Counted from the stretch's first letter, positions 46,709-57,970 are shown. The stretch is DNA of 64,000 bases from Bicyclus anynana (GCF_947172395.1 NC_069087.1:12481107-12545106), one strand, 5' to 3'. Notes: generated by a model not told the origin, from the letters alone. Translations and numbers: made by a program.

Positions 46709-47270
46709 AAAGTTGCAGCCTAATGAGGATTGTCTGGCTGTTGCAGACTATAAGTCCATTATATTCGATATTCGTATATGGGTCAGCGTGACCTTTCGTG
46801 CCATCTACATAGCGCCTCGCTTCGTGTCGAGTCGTAATAAGCCGGCTGTTTAATGGCGAAAGGGTCGGTAAAAGGGTCTATCAGAGAAACCGCAGCTGAG
46901 CTTTTACGCCAAGCACCCATTAAGATGTTTAAGGATAATATTGCCTATCGGACTTAGGGAGTGTTTGGTTTAGTTACTAACTCCATCTAGGTATAGGTGA
47001 TTACCTAATTGCGTCGTAAAGGGCGTGGGTTGCGGGGTTATTATTTCCACAACGTAAAGCCGTAGATTTTATTACACTATGCTGATATGTATATGCTTAG
47101 GTCAGCATCGCCTCAGTGAAAACTTACTAAAGTGGTTTTTAGATAGCATGGGCACGGTGACAGTCGTATGACGTTAATAATACGCACTATTATCGTGAAT
47201 TGCGGCAAACTTTCAAGAGTGAAACGAACCTGCACCATCCTACATGAGAACTACTGTAAGCCTTATATTA
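46709..47270. other. Unassigned sequence
   Basis: GC-balanced at 46780-46930 but with no long frame and no motif recognised. Confidence 0.4.
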
Positions 47271-47400
47271 CTAGCGGACGCCCGCGATTTCGTCCGCGTG
47301 AAACCCTACTACCCTACCTTACTCACAATTTACAGCTACCCTACCATACAGGGGATGAGTAGGGCTTACCCCTTTCCTACCCCTTAAAATTAAATAAATT
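47271..47400 (-). mobile_element. TE tip with short CCCTA segment (locus 2)
   Basis: Starts CTAGCGGACGCCCGCGATTT, the same tip as 23249, followed by CCCTACTACCCTACCTTACT and CCTTTCCTACCCCTTAAAATT. A short, decayed version of the minisatellite-bearing element. The other end is not visible. Confidence 0.6.
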
Positions 47401-47859
47401 AATTAATAGTAAAGTGCACTACTACGATAAATATACGAAAATAGTCCAAAAAACGAGGATCTTATCCAAGGTCTAGTTCCACAACTATAGAGTGACTGAG
47501 GCCTTGAATTCAAAATTAGTTGGTACCTACATATTTATCAGCAAAGAAGTAAACACAGACTACATCTACGTAATTAAAAAGTAACACTTTAAAATATTAA
47601 AACAACAAAATGAAAAATTTAAAACACTAGCATGTAATTTCATTTCAACACTTAAATCTCGTACGTTGTCGCGAAGCTCTTCTATCTATTTTGTTTTTAC
47701 TTTTTACAGGAACAAGGTCAAGACTCGAGATGTCGTTGACAATAGCCGAATGAGCGTCGACTGCGCGGCCTCGCTCCTATTCCATATTTCAAGCATGTCT
47801 TTCATTATCACACAAATTATCAGATTCCATTTCATAGCTCAACATCTTGTTAGGCTGAA

Positions 47860-48159
47860 GGCACACGATGCGTTGCGGCGCCGCATCATGACGTGCCTTC
47901 AAGATTTCACCGTATTAGCAGACACACGAGCGGTGCGGCGCCGCAACGTTGGACAGTCTGTTAATCCTCGTGATGCATAAACAACTGAGAGCGAGGGCAA
48001 TGCGTTGCGGCGGCGGTGCGGCGCTGAAGCGGTGTCGCTGCGTCGTCTTACATAGAAATATCTGGGGCATGTCACACGATGTGCTCCGGCGCCGTACCGG
48101 ACTTGTAACTTTGACACGGTGAAATCTTTGCAATGCGCCGCCGCAATGCACCGTGTGCC
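47860..48159. mobile_element. GC-rich inverted-repeat element
   Basis: GGCACACGATGCGTTGCGGC at the left and GCCGCAATGCACCGTGTGCC at the right are inverted ends, ~25 bp with a few mismatches. Internally GTGCGGCGCCGCAACG, TGCGTTGCGGCGGCGGTGCG and TGTGCTCCGGCGCCGTACCG repeat a GCGGCGCCGC theme, a composition unlike the AT-rich flanks. Overlapping minus frames of 78 and 100 codons are by-products. No target duplication is certain. Confidence 0.65.
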
Positions 48160-49142
48160 CCCGCTCTGAGTGGTGCCGCTCCGACGTTGCAACGCATTCA
48201 CCCCTCCGCGCCTCGTCTCGATGGTTGCAAGTCCGGTAAATGCGACAAATAAATTACAACAGATAGATCAGGACATCATAAAGGTCCTTATACAAGGTTG
48301 CAGGACAAGACACATACATGATATCTTAAAGAACTGAAATACCGTGACAGCAAACGACCCTTGACATGATGCGATTCTAAACTGAACATTTGGAAGACGC
48401 ACTGCAAAAGTAAAATGTATATGTATATAAACTATGCGCAGTAACACATTTTCGGATATTAGCGACGTACGGCGAATAACATTAACAAAACGTTGAAGTT
48501 ATTACAACCGCGTACGAAATTTCAAATATTTGTCAACTTATACCAACTGAGTAACCACAGATCACGCGTACTTACTACTAATGGGACTTCGTGGGGAGAA
48601 GAAATTAAAAAAAGCAACGTGGAACCTTATTGCCAGGTTCCTGGCTTTAGTTACACCCATAAACCACGAAAAGGACCCTTTAGCATAATAACCAGCATTG
48701 GTCCAACCGTCTTGAATTTACGGGTTTTAAGATTTAGTACGCCTTTTTTTAAACAGCTATGCATTGGATCTAAAAATATTAAATCAGATACATATAACCT
48801 ATAGTTAGTAGGTATTCCTTTAATATTTTATTTGTTAAATAAACAAACAATCCATAATTATGGCCATGGTTAGTACTAGTAATCATGGCCAATCTGTAGC
48901 TAGTAAACAAGTAAGGCATGTATAAAGAAATAAATCACGCCTCAATGACGAATGTGGGCGGAGCTTGAAACTTTGAACAATTCATTGAACAAAATCATGA
49001 CTTGCTTTGTGATTACCGATCAATTATTACGTAAATATATTTAAAGGACTTGATACAGTTACTAAAACACGGTAATTCAATGTCGAAATTACGTAATATA
49101 CGATTACGGTATAATTTATCACGTTTAATAAATCAATATTAA
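48160..49142. other. Unassigned sequence
   Basis: A 103-codon plus frame (48493-48804) shows no domain. AT-rich elsewhere. Confidence 0.4.
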
Positions 49143-49355
49143 TTGGAAAGTCATATTACTAGAAAAATGTTGAATGTGCAAGTGGAAGGACATAAGAGGA
49201 GAGGAAGGCCAAAGAAGAGATGGTTGGATTGTGTGAAAGAGGACATGTGTGTAAAAGGAGTGGATGATGAGTTGACGAGTAATAGAGACGAATGGAAAAG
49301 ATTGACATATTTTTTCGACCCCACTTAAGTGGGATAAGGGTAAGGAGATGATGAA
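49143..49355 (+). pseudogene. RTE-type LINE ORF2 C-terminus
   Basis: A 61-codon open frame reads ESHITRKMLNVQVEGHKRRG, RPKKRWLDCVKEDM and REWKRLTYFFDPT, then TAA and GTGGGATAAGGGTAAGGAGATGATGA. GRPKKRW-DCVK-DM and the C-terminal DPT are characteristic of one lepidopteran RTE ORF2 lineage. 5'-truncated, but this last stretch is unbroken, so the insertion is comparatively recent. Confidence 0.85.
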
Positions 49356-49546
49356 TAAATCAATATTAATAAATATGGAGCTTGTTTTGCTCTAAAACCT
49401 TTTAAAAAGACCCTTTACACTCAAAAAAACAACTAGCAGTAGATACACATCAATTAACAGAAAACATCCCAGTTAGTATACAATGCTTTGTTGATTGACA
49501 AAATATGATTGGAAAACTTTCAGACTAATCACAGCAAAGCTTGATG

Positions 49547-49911
49547 CAGGGGCGTAGCTACCGCCGTCTACCTAACACTGAAAGAATTTTTCAAATCGGA
49601 CCAGTAGTTCCTGAGATTAGCGCGTTCAAACAAACAAACTCTTCAGCTTTATAATATTAGTAAGGTAAGATACGATATGTGTGGAAGTAAAAATTAATAA
49701 TAATTAATTTACAATAAAACTTAATATGGTGGTGCTTCTCGAAGAAAAAACATAAAAAGCTGCAGAAATTACAAAAGTAAAAAAAACAATATAACTAATA
49801 CTGTAAAAGAGTTGGGAAAAAACCTAAGAGATTTTTCTGGATTTGCCGCTTGTTCATTAGGCCCCAAAAAAAATTAGATACAAGGCCCCTCTAAGGCACG
49901 CTACGCCACTG
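49547..49911. mobile_element. hAT-type MITE with 8-bp TSD
   Basis: Begins CAGGGGCGTAGCTACCG and ends CACGCTACGCCACTG, imperfect terminal inverted repeats. Flanked by GCTTGATG (49539-49546 and 49912-49919). It contains a Helitron-like fragment, without which it is ~270 bp. Confidence 0.9.
49568..49661 (-). mobile_element. Helitron-like fragment inside the hAT MITE
   Basis: Minus-strand text ATATTATAAAGCTGAAGAG, GAACGCGCTAATCTCAGG, AACTACTGGTCCGATTTG and TTTCAGTGTTAG. The TC start is mutated and the 3' half including the hairpin is missing. Confidence 0.78.
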
Positions 49912-50037
49912 GCTTGATGCTTGGATTGAAGGCAAAGAAATACAAATACTAATATAATTGTGCAATTGCTAGGAAACGCGTCCATAAAATCAGATGAGTC
50001 TATGAGATTTGCTGAGATCAGAATATGTCCGCATAAG

Positions 50038-50100
50038 TTCAACGGCAGACCAAATCACAACAATGGTCAGAGCATTGTTGTGATTTGGTCTGCCGTTGAA
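50038..50100. repeat. Perfect 28-bp inverted repeat, 7-base loop
   Basis: TTCAACGGCAGACCAAATCA... (50038-50065) is exactly complementary to 50073-50100, with loop GTCAGAG. Transcription through it would give a 28-bp hairpin. No coding sequence nearby. Confidence 0.95.
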
Positions 50101-50152
50101 GTTAAAATATAACGAATTTAAGATGCAGCTGGCAGCAGTAATTGAATTTATA

Positions 50153-50445
50153 CTAAAGCCATACTCGAGGAGTACTGTTTACTAACAAAAAAATTAGAAA
50201 TGAGGGTAGAAAACGCATGTCATTTCATAACCTATTTATTTTAAATTATGTATTGTTGTTTTATAAAATATCATTCAAAATATAGTAACTATAACTAATT
50301 GTTTTAAGCTTATTGATCAAATTTGTGTTCATTAATTTAAGAACAAGCTAATTATAATTATTATTAGGTGTGAAATGACTAGCAATTTATTCCCTGATTT
50401 TTAATTTGTTTGTTGGTAAACAGTACTCTTTGAGTATGGCTTTAG
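50153..50445. mobile_element. Foldback/MITE with ~100-bp inverted arms
   Basis: CTAAAGCCATACTCGAGGAG, TACTGTTTACTAACAAA and GTCATTTCATAACCTA on the left pair with the right arm's complement (CTAAAGCCATACTCAAAGAG, TACTGTTTACCAACAAA, GTCATTTCACACCTA), about 75-90% identical. AT-rich centre. No clear target duplication. Confidence 0.8.
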
Positions 50446-50473
50446 CATAGAGGCACACATATTTATATTAACA

Positions 50474-51665
50474 CTAGCGGACTCGCTCAAGCTTCGCTTT
50501 GACTTATTAATTTATTTATTTGCACTTCATCCCTATCCCTACCTTACACTACCATACTCCTACCCCTACCCCTACCCTACCCCTACCCTACCTCTACTCT
50601 ACCCCTACCCTACCCTACCCTACAACTACCCTACCACTACCCTACCCCTACCCTATCCCTATACCATAAACCTACCCTACCCCTACCCTACCCCTACCCT
50701 ACCCCTACCCTACCCCTACCCTACCCCTACCCTACCCCTACCCTACCCCTACCCTACCCCTACCCTACCCCTACCCTACCCCTACCCTACCCTACCCTAC
50801 CCTACCCCTACCCTACCCTACCCCTACCCTACCCCTACCCTACCCCTACCCTACCCCTACCCTACCCCTACCCTACCCCTACCCTACCCCTACCCCTACC
50901 CTACCCCTACCCTACCCCTACCCTACCCCTACCCTACCCCTACCCTACCCCTACCCTACCCCTACCCTACCCCTACCCTACCCCTACCCTACCCCTACCC
51001 TACCCCTACCCTACCCCTACCCTACCCCTACCCTACCCCTACCCTACCCCTACCCTACCCCTACCCTACCCCTACCCTACCCCTACCCTACCCCTACCCT
51101 ACCCCTACCCTACCCCTACCCTACCCCTACCCTACCCCTACCCTACCCCTACCCTACCCTACCCTACCCCTACCCTACCCTACCCTACCCCTACCCTACC
51201 CCTACCCTACCCCTACCCTACCCCTACCCTACCCCTACCCTACCCCTACCCTACCCCTACCCTACCCCTACCCTACCCCTACCCTACCCCTACCCTACCC
51301 CTACCCTACCCCTACCCTACCCCTACCCTACCCCTACCCTACCCCTACCCTACCCCTACCCTACCCCTACCCTACCCCTACCCTACCCCTACCCTACCCC
51401 TACCCTACCCCTACCCTACCCCTACCCTACCCCTACCCTACCCCTACCCTACCCCTACCCTATCCCTATACCATACCCCTACCCTATCCCTATACCATAC
51501 CCCTACCCTACCACTACCCTATCCTAGGATTTAGGGGTTTGAAAAATAGATGTTGGCCGATTCTCAGACCTACTGAATATGCACAAAAAATTTCATCAAA
51601 ATCGGTCGAGCCGTTTCGGAGGAGTTCAAGTTCGAACACCGCGACACGAGAATTTTATATATTAA
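50474..51665 (-). mobile_element. TE ends enclosing a long CCCCTACCCTA minisatellite (locus 3)
   Basis: The left edge CTAGCGGACTCGCTCAAGCT is the complement of a ...GAGTCCGCTAG 3' tip. The right part (51524-51665) contains, on the minus strand, TATAAAATTCTCGTGTCGCG, CCGAAACGGCTCGACCGATT and GGTCTGAGAATCGGCCAACA, conserved 5' text of a very common lepidopteran element. The array replaces most of the usual interior. Confidence 0.7.
50531..51523. repeat. CCCCTACCCTA minisatellite, ~1 kb
   Basis: The core 50660-51460 is nearly perfect 11-bp CCCCTACCCTA units with occasional CCCTA-only insertions. The edges are degenerate (CTATCCCTATACCATA). The minus strand is TAGGGTAGGGG, so it is rich in runs of three and four G. 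It differs from the insect telomere repeat TTAGG. Confidence 0.95.
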
Positions 51666-52954
51666 CATATTTTGCAGTAGTAGTAGATACTTACCTTGAC
51701 AAACTTCGTTACAAAAAGCTCTGGTCTACGAGTATGCCTGTAGAATTGCTAGTTTAAAGGGGCTCTTAATCCTAATAGCCCCTAATTGAAACATACGGCG
51801 TCCATCGCATCACGTAAAGGTGTCTAAACAACAATACAACATGAATTCTGTGCGTAGATATTTCATACAGAAATACCCAGGGTTATACAGCCTTAGCCGT
51901 TCTTAGCCTTCTGGCCGTTCATTAACTTTTATGTCTTCGTAAAGCCGACATACCGTCTTCTTCCTTCGACAGTGGCTTCCCTTATAAATCAATTATTTGC
52001 TTAGTCATAAATAAACAAATAAATAACGTTTATTTAGCTGGAAATAATATTTTACAGAACTACACCTTAAGAAATCTAAAACTAAAGAAGCAAGCACATA
52101 AGACGTTGGATCAGAAGTGCAATTCCCGTGATTAACGCTCGTCGACGGACTTTTGTCTTATTCCAAATTTAACTTTATGTTTATAGGATGCAAAAATTAT
52201 ACAGTACCTTTTCGTCATTAACAACGCAGTTGATATGAAAACGAACGATGTCTTAGCGCTTACAGCAATGTAGACACGTGCCATTTAATTCAAAGTAATA
52301 TTAATAACTAAACGATAGACGTACTCTTAGTTAAAAGGAATAACACTATTCTTTAGCTAAAAGGGTTGTCTCATAATGCTGCAGTGCCCGTCTCTGCAGT
52401 GCAGGTTTTCAGGTAAAACCTTTGATGGTGTCACGACACGAAAGGAAAACAGTATCTCTGGTGATAACATGGTGATATTTACGAGTTTCACGTCTAGAAT
52501 AGTATAGCGTTGTATAAAAACTAAGTACAAGCACAGAATACATATACGTTCAAGGTATATCATAGTAAACGACACAAAAAAACAAATAAGTCCTTCCTAG
52601 ACTATATTATCTAGATCTATTCAATCAGTATTGTTTCCGAAATGACGAGTTTTATGTATCAATGCTCGTAGGTTTTAATAAAATAACTCCAAAAACTCGA
52701 AATTAAATTCCAATTGATTCATCAATGGATGCTGATTCCAATCGAGATTTATCCGTCAATTCGAGCGCGAAGTGCACGCTGATTTAACGTAAACAATGTT
52801 GTGTTATTGTTATTGTTATTGCAATATTGTTCGCTACGAATGATCAATGTGCATTCTTGCAAGGAATTAGATGTGTACTTGAGCATATCTATTTCTGAAT
52901 GAATGATTATATTATTATTTTTCAATTATTTTACAACTATTTTATCTACTGTTC
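51666..52954. other. Unassigned sequence
   Basis: No gene or TE recognised. Short frames only. Confidence 0.4.
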
Positions 52955-52965
52955 TCAATGTCAAT

Positions 52966-53290
52966 CATCATTATCAACCCATATTCGGCTCACTGCTGAG
53001 CTCGAGTCTCCTCTTAATATGAGAGGGGTTAGGCCAATAGTCCACCACGCTGGCCCAATGCGGATTGGCAGACTTCACACACGCAGAGAATTAAGAAAAT
53101 TCTCTGGTATGCAGGTTTCCTCACGATGTTTTCCTTCACCGATTTTTGAAACACGTGATATTTAATTTCTTAAAATGCACACAACTGAAAAGTTGGAGGT
53201 GCATGCCCGGACCGGATTCGAACCCCCACCCTCCGGAATCGGAGGCAGAGGTCATATCCACTGGGCTATCACGGCTTCTATGTCGTCGCT
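52966..53290 (-). mobile_element. SINE family B, full length, with 11-bp TSD
   Basis: Minus copy with head GCCGTGATAGCCCAGTGGAT and box B GGTTCGAATCC. TCAATGTCAAT lies on both sides (52955-52965 and 53291-53301). Confidence 0.92.
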
Positions 53291-53345
53291 TCAATGTCAA
53301 TAATAACTACTAATAAATAGTTGTTTTATTTAATTAATTATAAAG

Positions 53346-53574
53346 ATGCTTGGAGGCCGTTGGGTCACCTTCACACAGGAAGTAAAACTATAAGAAATTG
53401 TAAATTATAATATTGTGTTTGTTTTTTAAAGAGCAACTGTTGAGTTTATTGCCGGTTTCTTTTCAGCAGAACCTTCCGAACCGGTGGTAGAATCTTTACA
53501 AATAGTCAACTAACGTATCAAAAGTGCTTGTAAACTGAGTTTACTTGAAATAAATGAATTATGAATTTTGAACA
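53346..53574 (+). repeat. LINE 3' tail, subfamily 1
   Basis: Aligns with 27638-27905 from GATGCTTGGAGGCCGTTGGG to AAATAAATGAATTATGAATTT. Confidence 0.75.
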
Positions 53575-54171
53575 GACGGGCATGACGAAATTATAAGGGT
53601 TCCTTGTGGACTACGGAATCCTAGAGAAACGGAACATAGAGGAGCCTTTATCGGAAACTGAAACGCGTGGAGTGGTATTGAAACTAAAGCTATAATCATA
53701 TTAAGCCTATTCGTTCCTTTGAAGCTATAAAACTTCTAAGTTAACTTAAAAAGAAAGATATAAAAATAGATTGTCCTAATGCTAGAGAGTATGTTTTTAT
53801 TATTTTAAAGCCAATGTATTATAACAGTGTTTACCAGTTTGACCATGCTTAACAATTTTGTAAGAACTATATATTGTAGCCTTGCCTGTATTCGTCGGCT
53901 TCGTCTTAATTTATGCAGGAATCCTGCAAACTGAGGTGTCGTTACAAATTGTATGCGGCGTTAGAAGTTTGTAGCGTAATGTAAAATCTATAGTTTATTA
54001 AATCATTAAACACAATGTAGGCAAATAACTAAGTCTGATTTGAGATTTTTTAAATTAGGTAAATATCTACATAATTTACCATCTAGTACTACATCATTTT
54101 GTAGTTAGTGATTTAAAAAAAAATTTAAGACCGTTTAAACATATTGTTTTCTCTTTTGTTTTTTTTGAGTA
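53575..54171. other. Unassigned sequence
   Basis: 53597-53640 (AGGGTTCCTTGTGGACTACG) resembles a dispersed ACGGAACCCT element. The remainder is AT-rich. Confidence 0.4.
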
Positions 54172-54640
54172 GGTTATCATCATCAGCCGACGGATGTTCA
54201 CTGCTGGACATAGTCCTCTTGTCTAGACTTCCAAACATCACGATCTTTGGCCGCCAGCATCCAACGGCTCCCTGCAACCCGCTTGATGTTCTCGGTCCAT
54301 CTAGTAGACCAACACTTTGCGGGGTCGCCATTTCAGCACCTTGCGACCCCAACCACTATCCGCTCTTCCAACTATGTGCCCTGCCCATTGCCATTTCAAC
54401 TTCGCGACTCGCTGAGCTATATCGGTGACTGGTTCTTCTGTGGATCCCCTCATTTCTGATTTTGTCACATACAGAAACTCCATCGCCCGCTGAGTGACTC
54501 CACAGAAATCACATGTACAAGGTGACTCTGAGCCTTCTTACGAGGTTCATAGTTAGCGAACAAGTGTCAGATTCGTAGGTTATCACTGGCAACACTGTTC
54601 GAAGACTTTTGTCTTCAGGCACTGAGGAGTGTATGTTGTA
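54172..54640 (-). pseudogene. RTE-type LINE ORF2 C-terminal fragment
   Basis: Minus frames give MEFLYVTKSEMRGSTEEPVT, DIAQRVAKLKWQWAGHIVGR, WGRKVLKWRPR and, after a frameshift, ENIKRVAGSRWMLAAKDRDV. It ends near YVQQ-TSVG with the stops and ATGATGATA that close this LINE. Longest copy of the family also seen at 29878 and 45948. Confidence 0.82.
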
Positions 54641-55507
54641 CATTAAAATAGGCTTTTGATATTAGAATATTTATTAAAATAAACCATAACAATCGAAAAT
54701 ATAAATGCACCTCGCGACTCGTGAAAAAATATAAGAACTCTGAGTAATTTCATTCATCGCTACGTACAATGTCAATCATACAAAAACCTCAGTAACGAAT
54801 ACAATGCATAAAATATTGGACAATGCAAAAACAACAAAACGTCAAGCCCTGATGAAATATTTGCAGAAGGAACTGCTCGGTCATCATCCGCGAACAAAAT
54901 TTGCATACAAAAATGTTTTGTTTGACATTTCTACCTGTCAGTTTATTTTATCTGGGGACATGGCAGTGCCCCCACCAAGTCGAGCAAAAAATGCGGCGCA
55001 TTTTTATTTTGAATAAAACAGATTGATTTGGCAATCGCTCTAAGCAATCTTATTGAATATAGTATGTATTAATTGCGAGCTATATTGTGTTTTTAGCGAT
55101 GACCAAGACAATGTTATTTAAAATAAAAAAGATTTTTAATAATTAAATTGATATTGTCACTATAAGATATCGTTAGGTTAACTAATTACGTAATAACTTC
55201 AGACAGAAAGTCCTTTTAAGTACAGACTGAATAAAGTGACCGACTTGGTATTACATGGATCTCACAACTTATTACGGTAGAAGAACAGAGTTGCGAGAGT
55301 TGGTGAAATTTGAATTTTTAGAAGTTTAGTTATTGATGGCATATTTTATATATTATAGTATTAGTATTAAAAAAAGTTGCCGTAAGGCTACATAATACTA
55401 CTAAGGCTGTTAGGCATGAATCCAAATTTCATTATTTAATTATATCATCCGGTGAAGTAGGAAAACCGTCATACTTATTTCCGCCATTCAGCATTACTTT
55501 GTTTCAG
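54641..55507. other. Unassigned sequence
   Basis: A 70-codon frame (54804-55016) has normal composition but no family pattern. AT-rich otherwise. Confidence 0.4.
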
Positions 55508-55519
55508 TCATTAAGCAGT

Positions 55520-55731
55520 CGTCGTCATCAACCCATATTCGGCTCACTGCTGAGCTCGAGTCTCCTCTCAGAATGAGAGGGGTTAGGCCAATAGTCCACC
55601 ACGCTGGCCCAATGCGGATTGGCAGACTTCACACACGCAGAGAATGAAGATAATTCTCTGGTATGCAGGTTTCCTCACGATGTTTTCCTTCACTGATTGA
55701 GACACGTGATATTTAATTTCTTAAAATTCAT
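55520..55731 (-). mobile_element. SINE family B, 5'-truncated, with 12-bp TSD
   Basis: Body only, ending where the TTAAAATGCAC of full copies would begin. TCATTAAGCAGT precedes (55508-55519) and follows (55732-55743). Confidence 0.92.
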
Positions 55732-55840
55732 TCATTAAGCAGTACCTGTAGTGAAATAAGGTTTAATACCAAATTAGACAGGCAACGCATTTTACGAGGT
55801 GTTTATATTTTACGTAGCTTAACCTGAAAAGTTATATACG

Positions 55841-56860
55841 GAACCCTCAGAGGACGACTCGCACTTGTCCGGTTTTTTCTATACCTGTTACACTATCATA
55901 TCAGCAAAACAATGCCTAACTATTCGTAGGAGTTAAAATATTACCATCATTTAATTAATGGCCAATAGCAGATAGTCCAGATCGAATAACAAATGTGCCC
56001 AATTAATGTTGAACCCTCAGAGGGCGACACGCATTTGTCCGGTTTTTTCTATACCTGTTACACTATCATATCAGCAAAACAATGCCTAACTCTTCGTAGG
56101 AGTTAAAATATTACCATCATTTAATTAATGGCCAATAGCAGATAGTCCAGATCGAATAACAAATGTGCCCAATTAATGTTGAACCCTCAGAGGGCGACTC
56201 ACACTTGTCCGGTTTTTTATATACCTGTTACACTATCATATCAGCAAAACAATGCCTAACTATTCGTAGGAGTTAAAATATTACCACCATTTAATTAATA
56301 GCTAATAGCAGATAGTCCAGATCGAATAACAAATGTGTCCAATTAATGGTGAACCCTCAGAGGGCGACTCACACTTGTCCGGTTTTTTCTGTACCTGATA
56401 CACTATCATATCAGCAAAACAATGCCTAACTTCTGTATGGGAGTAAAAATATAACCATCATTTAATTAATGGCCAATAGCAGATAGTCCAGATCGAATAA
56501 CAAATGTTCCGAATTAATGTTGAACCCTCAGAGGGCGACTCGCACTTGTCCGGTTTTTTCTATACCTGTTACACTATCATATCAACAAAACAATGCCTAA
56601 CTCTTCGTAGGAGTTAAAATATTACCATCATTAAGTTAATGGCCAATAGCAGATAGTCCAGATCGAATAACAAATGTTCCCAATTAATGTTGAACCCTCA
56701 AAGGGCGACCCGTACTTGTCCGGTTTTTTCTATACCTGTTACACTATCATATCAGCAAAACAATGCCTAACTCTTCGTAGGAGTTAAAATATTACCATCA
56801 TTTAATTAATAGCCAATAGCAGATAGTCCAGAACGAATAACAAATGTGTCCAAATAAAAA
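55841..56860. repeat. 170-bp satellite, six tandem copies
   Basis: GAACCCTCAGAGG-CGACTC starts units at 55841, 56011, 56181, 56351, 56522 and 56692 (spacing 170, 170, 170, 171, 170). Each continues ACTTGTCCGGTTTTTTCTATA, CACTATCATATCA-CAAAACA, GGAGTTAAAATATTACCATC and AATAGCAGATAGTCCAGATC. Copies differ by a few percent, the fourth most (CTTCTGTATGGGAG). The array stops in an A run (56859-56873). No coding content. Confidence 0.97.
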
Positions 56861-56873
56861 AAAAAAACAGAAC

Positions 56874-57357
56874 TGGTATTTCTTCTAGTTTTAAATGTAC
56901 TTAATCTGTGTGTAATTAATTCAACCGTCTCCCGCCTCCCGCGGTTATCTCAGCCTTACAAGCCTAGCTCCACTAATATGCAAATATCTTTTTTCCGTCG
57001 GTCAGATCTACAAAATCGTGCCTGCCCCGACTAGATAATGAGGAGAGATAGCGCCTACGTGAGCAAGGAGCTAATTAATCACACCTCAGAGCAGCGCGCG
57101 CCGCGGATTTCCTTTAATTAAAATAATCTTGTTTTTTAGCAACCCATACGCCATACGAGTGCCCCAGGAATAGCGATTTGTTGAGTATTTCCACAGTTTA
57201 AGAGGAATCTAAATAGTACGTACGAGTATAATTATGAAATTATAGCAAAAACTTCAGAAAGAAAAAGAAAGAAAATAGAATTACAAAAATTAGAAAACCA
57301 AAGTTGAACAAAGGTTATTGAAGTTGAACAAAGGTTATATGTTAGGTCAGGACAACT
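56874..57357. other. Unassigned sequence
   Basis: AAGTTGAACAAAGGTTAT is repeated in tandem near 57300-57338. The GC-rich patch at 57080-57115 (AGCAGCGCGCGCCGCGG) is unexplained. Confidence 0.4.
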
Positions 57358-57470
57358 GTGGATTGTCATCCTACTCCTAAGAAGTTAGCCCGCTTCCATC
57401 TTAGATTGCATCATTACTTACCATCAGGTGAGATTCTAGTCAAGGGCTAACTTGTACAGAATAAAAAATA
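57358..57470 (+). mobile_element. SINE family A, 3' fragment
   Basis: TGTGGATTGTCATCCTACTC, CATCAGGTGAGATTCTAGTC and CTAACTTGTACAGAATAAAA, ending in A-rich sequence. Confidence 0.82.
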
Positions 57471-57834
57471 AATAAAAAAAAAATTTAAATGTAACCAAAA
57501 CAGACCCTTGAATGGAAGAGAATACCTTGAGAGGTCCCAGAGGCTTGTGACTCCGGGTGCAGGTTTAAGGGACCCCTTTCGACTTGCCAGCACTCACTCA
57601 ATTATGGATTATAAAATAAGAGATGTGGACGGATCGAACACCACGAGAGAACTAAAGCCGACCGTACCGCGAGCGCCTTATTTCACCCTGGACACCCCCA
57701 CTTTTTAACTTCCACTCCTTACGGAAACTAGTCGTGCCACCTAGCGTCGCCACGAGCACAACCCGAGATCGAGCGACGCCATATCTGTCTCAGATTGCTC
57801 TTTTTTTTTTTAATTTTCTCTGTCTTTCTACCCA

Positions 57835-57970
57835 GGCTAATATCTGGAGCGGCTGAACCGATTTTAATGAGACTTTCACTGCAACATACAGTAGGTTTTT
57901 GAGCAACACATAATTTACTTTCCACCCCAGAAAATCCACGGATTCCGCGGGATTTGTTAAAACTGAACTC
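57835..57970 (+). repeat. Fragment of the 44.7-kb TE family
   Basis: GGCTGAACCGATTTTAATGAG, then AGAAAATCCACGGATTCCGC and GGGATTTGTTAAAACTGAA parallel 44760-44890. No ends. Confidence 0.55.

Noticed and set aside
47899..48201. 100-codon minus frame
   Set aside because: Lies across the GC-rich inverted-repeat element; absence of stops follows from composition.
50531..51523. Interstitial telomere array
   Set aside because: The unit is CCCCTACCCTA, not the insect TTAGG (CCTAA). It lies between TE ends, so a telomere fusion is not supported.
57508..57708. 66-codon plus frame as a possible exon
   Set aside because: Composition is exon-like, but there is no recognisable domain or splice-site support and the flanks are TE sequence. 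Kept only as a place to check with RNA-seq.
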